Assembly: GCA_013368325.1 (NCBI GenBank) | Contig: JAACJK010000177.1 | Coordinates: 1-64,000, forward strand | Origin: Ephemerocybe angulata | Lineage: Eukaryota > Basidiomycota > Agaricomycetes > Agaricales > Psathyrellaceae | Direction of reading: 5' to 3' | Length of the DNA: 64,000 nucleotides | Shown: in pieces, positions 52,827 through 62,351 of the stretch | Layout of the letters: each line of letters opens with the position of its first letter | How positions within the stretch are numbered: the first letter of the stretch is position 1 | Made by a program: the position numbers and the translations under genes | The notes under the pieces: generated by a model | The model's database searches: none | What the model saw: the letters and a program-made list of their open reading frames with translations, nothing else | What the model was told of the DNA's origin: nothing

Positions 52827-53440
52827 TTAAACGACCTGGCACACACGCCTGCGGACGATGTGACGATGGTGTGCTGTGGGGGTAAAGCCGTAGAGGATGT
52901 AAAAGAGGGTGGGCTGCAGCATGTGCCTGCGTCGAGTGAGGTAGCGGTCGAAGCTGACTTCCGTGAAGAGGACACGCCGGAGCTCAGGGCGAAGGTCACG
53001 GATGTTGTTCAACCATCTCGAAGGGTGACGCCAGCGGGGTTGCAGCTGCTCGTCGGGGTGAAGAGCCTTCGTGCGCGTGATTGAGATGAGGTGCTTGGGG
53101 GGAGGGTGAGCTTTGGATATAGATGAGGGATTGAGCAGACGCACCCTCCGGAACTGGTCAAGGAAAGCCTGGCGGTCGATGTGAGGGGAGATGGGGGAAT
53201 GCCGTGGAGGACCGTGACGAAGTGCATGAGGTCCGTCCAGAGCGCTTCAGGGCTGCTGCCGTTGAGGAGGAGTCGGTTGTATTTGATCGCATAGACAAGC
53301 ACGTCGCACCATTTCGGTGCAGACATCCCGTTTCGTAGACCTGCCATGTCGGCAATGGTGATCTAGTGAGGGCGGTGTCAGTGCGGAGTCGGTGATCGAT
53401 GACGAGCGCGACCTACCGTGGTGTCGAACTTGGGGTGAGC
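52827..53440 (-). pseudogene. unidentified protein remnant
   Basis: On the minus strand a likely exon ends HPKFDTT (about 53418), and after a 50-60 base intron the frame continues ITIADMAGLRNGMSAPKWCD, KYNRLLLNGSSPEALWTDLM and HFVTVLHGIP. One frame step near 53190, in a C-run, then gives HIDRQAFLDQFRRVRLLNP, HPDEQLQPRWRHPSRWLNNI, RDLRPELRRVLFTEVSFDRY and a stop at 52827. It looks like genuine eroded coding DNA with conserved-type composition, but I do not recognise the family. There is no in-frame ATG before HPKFDTT, because a TAA lies just upstream. Confidence 0.35.
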
Positions 53441-54683
53441 GGGGCTCGAGGGGTGGGGGAGCAATGGTGGAGGGCATTACAGCCCTAGAGTCCCTTAAGT
53501 AAACGCGCGGAAGAAGGGTTCTGGGGAAAAGTCAGATTGAGGGAGATCGCGATCTCGAATCTGCCCAATTCCCGATTTGGAAAGCGTTCTCAGCCAATCA
53601 GAACGCAGATAGATCTGCCCCAGAGGGCGATTCTAACACAGATTACGGTCCTCTGGGTTGACTTGGGAGATGATAACGATTTTGAGGCAACTTATCATAC
53701 CACCGTTTGTATTTAAACCATTCTATGATAGTTTTTTATTACTCTGAGGATGTTAGGGTGCATCCATTGAAAAGAACGAAGTCCGGGCGAGTTCACCAGT
53801 GCGAACTTCAATGCAAACAGAACATTTTGTTGCATATGTATTTAAACTATCCACAATCTTATCGTATTACCCTTCAATTTATTTCAGAACGACTCAAGGA
53901 CTATCCGTGTGTATAAACAAAGTATACCGAAGCCAGCATACAGTTGGGTGATGACCGACTACACGTCCAATCCTGCACTTTCATTTACGTTCGCGCTCCT
54001 CTCTCCCTTAGAGTATCAGGTCAATATTTATGTACTGGAGATACTGTACATGGATTTATAGCATATAAAAGTTCTATGATGAGGGTACAGCGCCTAACTA
54101 GTCCGCGCTGCTCATATTAGCGCCCAGAAAACTATTGAAAGATCCCATTCAATATTCTCAGCTGGGAATTGGAGTGAACGCAAAGCCAAGTCCTCCAAAA
54201 TGCTCATTTTATCATTTACATTAGCAGTATATAAATATGGGGAGCCCAGAGTATGTCTTGTGGAGGAGCCAGGCGGTACAAGTTCCTCAATCACCAAGTC
54301 CCTTCTCGGCAAATGCCGATCATGATCAAATCATGCCGGCCGAGCTTAAGCGCCCAGGGGCTGCACTGAGAATGTTATAAGTCCCGCGACTGGAGTGCTA
54401 TGTGCCTGCCGTAACATACCTACCACATACCTCTTTTGATTTTAATAACACATGCGATGGTGGAGGCGGTCGTCCAGCGTTAAGCTCTCACACCTCACAC
54501 ATCTCTGGCTCGTCACACAGGAACACAAGTAAAGGGAGACTCGAAAAACATATAGTGACATAGGGGGGGGGGGGGGGGGGAGGATGAAAGATAGCGTAAA
54601 AAATACAGCGAGAGTTCAGCCTGAGAAGTTCACACGTCCACCCACTACATATCCGAGCAGCTACAGGCACCTACGCTACTGAC
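53441..54683. other. non-coding, with an 18-base G run
   Basis: No gene was recognised. Mixed to AT-rich DNA with TTTAAACxAT-type repeats near 53710 and 53830. A run of 18 G at 54563-54580 is the 3' flank of the minus-strand gene that ends at 54684 and could form quadruplex DNA or be length-variable. Confidence 0.5.
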
Positions 54684-56063
54684 TTAGACGTAAGCAACAG
54701 AGCCGTTGTTCCAGGCAATGACATATGCTTCGTAGGCAGACAGGAGTGTGCGGTGGCGACTGAAACTGGCAGAGGCAACTCCAGTGACGTAGGGGCTTGT
54801 GTTTGGCCTTGGATATAGTCAGAAGCTAAGGACTGAGACACCCAAAAAGAGAAACAAACACACCAGCCTCCGAAGACCCCGACTCGAAGTCCCTTTGTGA
54901 CGACGTAGTAGCGTTCTTCTGAAAAGAAGTCAGGAAGGGAGTTAGGAAGCGAATAGAGAAAATTTAAACTCACCTCCAGAATTGGTGAAAACCGCGTTTG
55001 TCGGGTTGGGAGGTGGGGTGTTCGGCCCCAAGGAGTGAAAGCCCGCAATAATCGTCGATGCGGGCGGAACACTGGTGGGCACACCCTGCACTTGGGTCGC
55101 ATTCACGACGGCCGGGGCGGGCGCAGGCAGAGTGATGGCAGTGGGTGCAGGGCCAGGGATGGGCGGACCCAGACTCACAGCTCCAGGAGCAAGTGCAGCG
55201 GGTGCAACATTCGCAGCAGGGAGGGCGGGGGCGACAGGAGCAGGGACGGCGGGTGCGGTAGCAGCGAGGGATGACACGATTACAGCGGGCGCAGAAGCGG
55301 TGTGAGCGACAGTAGGTGCGGTTGGAGGTGGAGTCATAAGAGGAGTGATGGAAGCTATGGTGGTGGAAGAGGAAGCAGCGGCAGAAGCAGCGGTGAGCCG
55401 AGCTGCAGCGACAAGCCCAGCTCCCGTGGAAGGTAGCTGGACCACACCGCGGTCTTCTCCTGTAGTGAAGGGAACATGAGGCAAGTTCAGGTGCGCAAGA
55501 AAATGCGGTAGACTCACTGGCAGCGGTGGTTGGGAAGTCGTCGTCGTCATTGTCCTCGGAGTCGGGGACGGTAACGACATCGTCGTTATCACCGCTCTCA
55601 GCATCGGGAGCAACGAAGGGGGGGACCATGATGATGCCGGTACCGTTGCAGACGGTACAGGTTTCGGGGTCTAGAGCAGTAGGAAGAGATTGAAATACAA
55701 AGAAAAAGAGTAAGCATGTGGACTTACGATACGTGTTGCCCTCGTCCTCCGCTCGTTGCAACATATGCGAGCCTGTATAGAAGGTCGGTCGTGGAGCATT
55801 TTCAGAGGGAGTTGGGATGACTTACGGAGATCGATGGTGTGGATCAAGAAGCCCACCAAGTCCCTCATATGCGAGGTGAGGGGGACGCCGCTGGAGATGT
55901 TGCTCGCCTGACCCATGATAGTCTCGTCAGCCATTGGATAGAAGAGTTCTGGGTTGTCAGAAGGAAGAAAAACTGCGGATAGATCGTTAGTCAAGGGAAC
56001 GATAGGTGGAGACTTTATAGATACCCGCCCACTATTTGCAGCCTGTTTGTACTTACCTGTCAT
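54684..56063 (-). CDS. 338-residue protein with an RNase H1 N-terminal-like domain
   Basis: Seven exons: 56063-56057, 55972-55826, 55772-55728, 55670-55518, 55459-54974, 54918-54864, 54807-54684. All introns are GT-AG (53-84 bases) with agreeing phases and no internal stop. Exon 1 codes only for Met-Thr plus one base. Residues 3-65 are compact (VFLPSDNPELFYPMADE, HMRDLVGFLIHTIDL). Then come CTVCNGTG, an acidic strip with DDVVTVPDSEDNDDDD (possibly SUMO-interacting) and about 150 residues rich in Ala, Pro, Thr and Val. The C-terminus reads ERYYVVTKGLRVGVFGGW, TSPYVTGVASASFSRHRT and LLSAYEAYVIAWNNG. This fits the small hybrid-binding fold at the N-terminus of RNase H1 and in caulimovirus P6. 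No RNase H catalytic domain is present. It may bind RNA or RNA-DNA hybrids. It is divergent with the next gene, 296 bases apart. Confidence 0.75.
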
Positions 56064-56359
56064 GAGTAGATGGGCCTAAGGTGGAACTCGCTACGGTCAA
56101 CTGACCTAGGAGGCGAATAGTCAATCGTGAAGCTAATCCCGTATTAGCAAGGTCTGAGGCAGAGACTAGACAGTTACCTTGAGTTTAACGGACTGTTAAC
56201 TCTTTGGAGAACTCCGTCGGGTGACTGAAGGACCTATACAAGGCAGAAATAGGTGTGCTTCAGTCGCCGTTAAATCCTGCACCAGCGACTGGTGTTTCTG
56301 GCCTACCGATACCCTACTCACCTCAAAGAGCGAACATACCAACGCACTCGCACCCTGTG

Positions 56360-59300
56360 ATGGCCCTCCCTGGTTGGTCTAACGATGACCAAACTTCTCT
56401 GTTGAAGTGCCTTCTGCCCAAGTATGAAGAGTGCCAGGTATCTCATCACTACAAGCCCTTTTGGACCAAGCTCTATACTCAGTACCTTAACCAATTCCCA
56501 TTGGTTGATGACCTCTTCCCGGGCTTGAGGTTATCTGATTTCGACGAGAGTCAAATGAAGGCATACTCAGCTGCGCTTGAGAAACTCCAATCAGTACGTG
56601 GCCAGCATCTCCCGGTTATCAGAAGAATGGAACCTAAACGACTGCTTAGCGCTTGCACGAATGGTATCGGTGGTGATGCAATGCATGGAGCAGGAAGGTG
56701 TCTGCAACAGTCCCCAAGAATATCCTGAAGTCGATCTATGCGCCACAAACCCGGGGTCCCAAGGCGTCAGAGGCATTCACCAAGTTGTATCCAGAAGCAG
56801 TGCGTGCCGCCCAAGAGCAGGAGGGCGGTGCCAGTGGAAAGGGTCTTCAGAGTTGGCATGCGGTTCGTAAAGAGTTACTTTCCAATGCAACAGACGAACA
56901 ACTCCAGGCTGTCGATGAGTATGTAGAAGCCAAGAGTGCGAAAGAGAAAGACATAGAGTCAGGGAATGACATGGCGCCTAAGGACCATCAGAGGTGCGTG
57001 CATAATCACAGATGTCGATTAATGTGGTATAATGTTTCCACGGTTCAGATACATCAATCATCTCCCAGCTGTCCTCAAGTCTGTCGTTGAACCGGCCGTT
57101 CGGAAGGCTGGGCTTATGGCCTTGATCACTCCTGTTGGGCCACTCCCTGACGCCCAGAACAAAATCTCCGCGTGGACGTGAGCGCCTATTTTTACTCCAT
57201 CTGTCTCTCATGTTTGATTTCCCATTTTGCAGACTTCAATTTGGCTATCATGAAGATATGCCCTTGTTCTCTTCCTCGTGGGTCAATCACAATCGGGTTT
57301 ACATCGAAGCCGTAGCCCGATTTGCGAAGCATCATGTCTTTTGTGAGTTATATGTATGCTCGCTTTTCACACCTATCTAGTATCTCACTCTTGCAATAGC
57401 GACCGAGGTATGCGCGAAGCACCCAGCAGAGCGTCTCGAAAATACTGAAGGTTCAGAGGGTATGTCATCTGGAGATTAAATATTTATCTTCCATGTTCAT
57501 TGAATTCGGATCCTTATCGTAGGCCATGCTTCCCCTCCTCCTGAATCTGGATCTGCCACCTCATCTGAGTCGGGTTCTGTGGAGCTGCTGGAGCCCGACT
57601 CCATGGGCGCTTCATCCCAATCGAGTGTACCTGCACTCCAGGAATCAGACAAGGGCTTATTGGGGGGCGACATGCCATCTTGGGACACGCCTTCTCGAAG
57701 GGGGCCAGTGCTTCGTTTGCCTACCCCCGCTCACCGTCAGGATATCAATTTTAGGGGGTCATTCTCGCCCCCTCCCCAGCTGGGGGATACAGGTAAGTGC
57801 TTTTTTCTGGGTCACTCGCAACATCTCGTTGACCCCTTAATGGCAGCCTGGCACTTGGATCCTCATGATAAGTCAGCGAAAGAGCCCTCAAAGGGTTTCA
57901 ACCCGAATCCCCTACCAGGACATAACGGTCTCCTCCGTGCTTCTCTTGACCTATTCTCCTCCACTACCAATCCCTTTTCGTCTTCTACCGAGCCCTTCCC
58001 ATCTTCTGCCGCGCCCTTCTCGTCTTCTGCCGCACCCTTTCCCCCTTCTACCGCCCTCTTCCCTCCTTCTACCGACCTTTTCGCATCTTCTAGCACAAGC
58101 CTTTCTGAAGGCGAGCCTTCTGATTCCTCCCATGCTCCGTTCCGCATCCTGCGTCATTCAGGCATCTCTACAAGCGGCAACCTTGCGAAACCCATATTTC
58201 GCATACCGCGTTCTCCTCGCTCTTGGCTCGGCCTGCTGGGCATCTCGAGTCCGACACCTTCGACCCGATACATGACTCGGGACCTGACTCGGGACTTGAG
58301 CCTAAACACATTAGCTTCCAATCTCCCTCCCAATACCCTAAACAACACGTCTAGCTCACTTACCAGACAAGGAATTGCTAAGTGAGTTGAATCGGCGATG
58401 GCCCCGGAGCGCGACCAAGACCAGTGATCCGACCTCAATCTCAGCTGACCCTCTACAGCTCCGCGCCTCGCACGTAATTCCAAATCCTCTCCTTTCCAAC
58501 TCCGACAGCTCCTCTACATCAACCCCCTCCGGCCCTCACCCATTGTCGTATGGCCCACTCCCTCCCCATCCACTTCAAAGTCATCGTGGCTTGGGTGGGA
58601 GTGACACGCCCTCTACGAACTCCCCATCCCCAGGTCCTCAGTCCGGTACGCCAACTTCAACTCCAATATCTAAAATTCACGTTCTGACTCGTCATTACGC
58701 TTTCCACTGTCCCGCAGCGCACATTGATCTTGACATACCCGTTGATCCTTACATCCTTGCTTCTCCTAGCTTCACCCCACCCCGCGTGGGTTACATCGCT
58801 CCCCCACCATCCCCTGGTATTCCCATTTTAGCTCCAGTTAATCCTCCTCCACCTGTTCTGACCAGTATCCCTCCACCCCCACATGAGTCCGTCCCGAACC
58901 CAGTCGTTACACCTAGTCAGCCTCCTGCCGAAGCCCCTCAGCCTGCACCTCGCCGATCTGGAAGGGGTACGATACCTTCGAGGAAAAATGAACTCTCTCA
59001 GCAGATCGGAACCAACGCAGTCAGAAGCGTCACCATCGGATCAAGCTCAGAAGATCCTCCCGCTGTCCCTGACTGGTTTACACGTGCTGTGGGGAACCTC
59101 TTGGACAGAGACCTGGGTGATGAGTGGTCAGCGGTGGTTGGAAAATGGGGGAAGCTCGAAGAGGTGCTCGGTTATGGGAAAGTGTCTAAGGTGCGGCTCG
59201 CCTCCCTCTCTCTCTCTGCCTCGACTGACTGTGGCTACTCAGGGCTCGCTCCCAGTCAGAGGCCGTCCCGAAGAATGGTCGCAATGGACCACCAAGGGCC

Positions 59301-59704
59301 CGAACGGCGCGCGTAATCACAACCACTCACCCTTCATCGATGACCCAGCTGACATCGGCATCGCCATCACCACTTGGTGGTCCTCGATCCAACCCCCTTT
59401 CCGACGCACTGAAGGACTCACCCTAAAGCCTATCTACGATGACCTGGACACTGAAGGAGACATGTGGGGGAGCATTCGAAAGTCAGGTACGAATGGATTC
59501 TTATCTCTGATGATGCTCGTGTATTGGTGGGGGTGCGCTGCTATGCCGGGCCCATCCCCCTTCCGAGAGGACTCCCGCGGGAAGTGGAATGAGCTGGTAG
59601 TCGATATCAGTTCGTGCCTCGACACCCTCGTCGCTACCGCTCCCCTCAGAGCGTCCAAGCGCGGGAACGATCAGCCCCCTGGAGGTTCTGCCCACAAGCG
59701 GTGA
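56360..59704 (+). CDS. large proline-rich conserved basidiomycete protein, two lesions
   Basis: Exons: 56360-56593, 56650-56993, 57049-57177, 57233-57342, 57400-57459, 57523-57792, 57847-59190, 59243-59704, all with GT-AG introns of 52-63 bases. The N-terminal module (WSNDDQTSLLKCLLPKYEEC, FWTKLYTQYLNQFPLV, RLHEWYRW) and a second helical part (SKASEAF-like, ELLSNATDEQLQAVDEYVEA) are followed by about 500 Ser/Pro-rich residues. The C-terminal module is GRPEEWSQWTTKGPNGARNH, ITTWWSSIQPPFRR and GTNGFLSLMMLVYWWGCAAM. This three-part layout recurs in a large Agaricomycete family of unknown function. Two problems: an in-frame TGA at 56674-56676, and a one-base frame step near 58360 (LTRQGIAK stop versus LPDKELLSELNRRW). 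It may therefore be a young pseudogene, or have sites I mis-spliced. Confidence 0.5.
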
Positions 59705-60340
59705 ATATTCTTCTGTTTCGAGTCGAGTCATACCCTCCTAACTTCGTCTTTCCAGAGCACGTACATGAGTTTTCGGCCTACCAGGCTTACCCCATCAACA
59801 CTCCTTCCTTCTTCCCCTTTCATTTTTCTTGTCTGTATATATCTATTTTTCTCCTCCTCGGACGTTTGACCAATGTTTCGCTTCTGTACATTTTCCTTCC
59901 ATGATTCCCCTTTCTTGACTGTGCAATCTTTCGTCCTTCACCCCCCATCTCTGTATATTGTTTGATGGACACCTTAGACATGGATGCTGCTTCTCTTTTC
60001 TTGACTGTATATCTTCCTCGCCCCATCCCAGCATATTCCTTGATGTTCCTGAGGCGTGGGTGCTCGGACATGCCGCAGCCTGCTCAACCACCACTCCACT
60101 CAATCACCCGTCTCCTTCCTTGTTCCTTTGCATATACCCTTTTTCTCTCATCTGGACTGTTCTTTGATTCCTTTCTCTAATCTCTCCCATTCCCATTGCA
60201 TCGCCTGATATAGCCATTCATACGGACATATGTACGTCTCTCGCTGGTTTCTTAGAGTTCCTCGGACAATAGATATGTCTCCACGTGTTGGAAAAGAAAT
60301 GTGTGATCTCGCTGTCAAACATCGGGTGTGTATAGTTTCG
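59705..60340 (+). other. 3' flank with repeated TGTA(T/C)AT motifs
   Basis: The pyrimidine-rich plus strand downstream of the large gene contains TGTATATA (59834-59841, a full Pumilio-type site) and near matches TGTACATT, TGTATATT and TGTATATC between 59880 and 60015. They probably lie in the 3' UTR. No gene was seen. Confidence 0.4.
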
Positions 60341-61560
60341 TGCTATGGTAAACACCCATGGTGCATCGGGTTGTGGTGTATCGTGGACTTAACAAATTCG
60401 AACACTTTTGGCGCTGGTGCATAGACGCCCGCTGGTGCATTAGACGCCCGCTGGTGGTAAACACGCGTGGTGCATCGGGTTTTGGTGTATCGTGGACTTA
60501 AAAAATTCAAACACTTTTGGCGCTGGTGCATAGATGCCCGCTGGTGCATTAGACACCTGCTGGTGGTGAGACGCCCTCAAGTGCTTCACATGGACTCACC
60601 TGGTGATGGGTCACTGTCTTTCACAAATTCGAGTTGCTTAGCACTTCACAGTGGTGGTTCGTCGCACATACGCACCTTGTGCACTTTGGACGGCATGGCT
60701 CAACAATTCAAGTGATTTGGGGCCGGTGTATGGACAACACCCACCAGGGCATTGCAGGGATGGGACTTCACGAAATTCAAGTGCTTTCCGTGGTTGAGTG
60801 GCAGTCAGCGGATCAAGGAATGATGGAATCAAGATCGTTGAGATTATGGTGTATCGGGAATTGGTGTATGGAGACTGGATGGTGCATCGGGATTCGTGTA
60901 TCGGGAACTGGTGTATGAGGGCTGGATGGTGTATGAGGGGTTGTCAAACCCAATGCGTCAGTCTGTTGGGGACTGGTGTATAGTCCCAGTGGTGTATTGG
61001 GGGACTTAACGATTCAAGTGCTGAGCCGGGTGAAGGGCTGAGTGGTGTAAGCAGTGGTGTATCACTGCATCAGCAACCTGGTTCTTCGGTTCGGCAGAGA
61101 GGGATCTTCTGCGACTTTGGAGGCTCCTGTTCAGTTATCGCCACATGGGTATATTAGGTACGCATACATGTACACCACTGCACACGTAACCTGATGGGCA
61201 CCTGTGCCCACTAGTGGGGATCGAACGCCCAAAAGGTATACAGATAAATGCATTAATTCAGGCCCTGGACAAAGACCCCATGGCTCCCATGCTAACGGAT
61301 GCTCCAATAGTTATGTAGTTGCCGTGAGCCTTGCTGCGCCTGTACCGTTACAGAGGGGTATGAGCGTCAAATAAAGGAGGGCTGGTGTGCACTGGATCAA
61401 TTGGACGTGGTGCTTCGCGTGGTGCACGCGTGGTGCATCATGCCCCGGTGGCGAGCACGACCTCATTTGGACGTGGTGCTTCGCGTGGTGCATCATGCCC
61501 TGGCGACGAGCATGGCGGCGAATCGGATCTGGTGCTTCGGCGTGGTGCATGATGCCCAGC
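60340..61560 (+). repeat. GGTG(C/T)AT-rich minisatellite-like region
   Basis: At least 20 copies of GGTGCAT or GGTGTAT occur on the plus strand over 1.2 kb, mostly followed by CGGG, GAGG, AGAC or TGCCC. The reverse complement is almost absent. Spacing is irregular after the two 110-bp units. Blocks near 61400-61560 repeat CGTGGTGCTTCGCGTGGTGC with GGTGCATCATGCCC. No coding capacity was seen. Confidence 0.75.
60348..60566 (+). repeat. 110-bp tandem repeat, two units
   Basis: Units begin at GTAAACAC 60348 and 60458 and are about 90-95% alike by eye. Each carries GGTGCATCGGGTT, GGTGTATCGTGGACTTAA, CACTTTTGGCGCTGGTGCAT and two GCCCGCTGGTG endings. They start a longer motif-rich region. Confidence 0.88.
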
Positions 61561-61743
61561 CAGCATATCTTATCTACATGGGCGGGCGTACTATCTCATC
61601 CCGATGAGGCGGGCAATGTTACTCAGCTTCACAGATCCAGTGCGGTGTTTTATCAGATCGAGGATCTCGATTGGCGCCTTTTTTCCTGCCTCTTCCCTGT
61701 CAAAAAGATATCTCCTTACAGGGTCATCCGCAAAGAAGGAAGG
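61561..61743. other. flank of the second chromovirus
   Basis: A short stretch between the minisatellite-like DNA and the LTR. GAAGG directly precedes the LTR and should be the target duplication of chromovirus 2; the other end is outside the window. Confidence 0.35.
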
Positions 61744-62293
61744 TGTGGCAAAGACGCCGGCTGATGTCGGACGAGCGACGAGCAGAGAGCAGAGAGCAGG
61801 GGAGCAGAGGTCGGACGAGCGACGAGCAGCGATGCGGATACAAGGGCTGTATAGTCAAAGGTAAATAGAATACAGGGAATAGGAGCGAAGCGACTATGTA
61901 CCTGTATAGTCAAAGAGATCAAGTGGGGAATAATGAACGAGTAGCTACGAGTATATATGTGTCCAGATGATCTCGAACGAAAATAGAACAATAGAATGAT
62001 CCAGAGAACAATAGAGTCCATATGAGTCGATATGACTAAAAGGCAGCGCGTGGGCAGTGCGCCTGAGAACAAAGGTGTGAACAAGGTGTGAATGTGCTGT
62101 GCACGAGAATAAGAAGCACGAACGTGCTGTGCATGAAGTGAGGGGAAGGCTCAGAAGAGCGAAGGCAGTGTGAAGGTGTGCAAGGGTGTGCAAAGGTGTG
62201 CAAGAGTGTGCAGGAATGCGCACGAATGAATGGTAAAGGAAGAAATAAAAGGAAAAGAAGAGAAAATAAGTAGGCTGACCAGTGTTCACGACA
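61744..62293 (-). repeat. 3' LTR of chromovirus 2
   Basis: 550 bp. It contains a tandem AAGGTGTGCAAGGGTGTGCA array (about 62170-62215, plus strand). It differs from the solo LTR at 3481-4029 at a small number of positions. Confidence 0.92.
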
Positions 62294-62351
62294 TTACCCC
62301 CCTCCTACAACTCATCGTCCTCGATGACTATGGTCGGGGTGCTGTGGGGTG

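Noticed and set aside
60348..60566. CRISPR-like array
   Set aside because: This is a eukaryotic genome. The two 110-bp units are a plain tandem duplication without unique spacers, and there are no cas genes.
61195..61310. tRNA-like or SINE-like B-box (GTTCGATCC on the minus strand)
   Set aside because: The T-arm does not pair properly and no acceptor or anticodon stem could be drawn; only a short match to the box is present.
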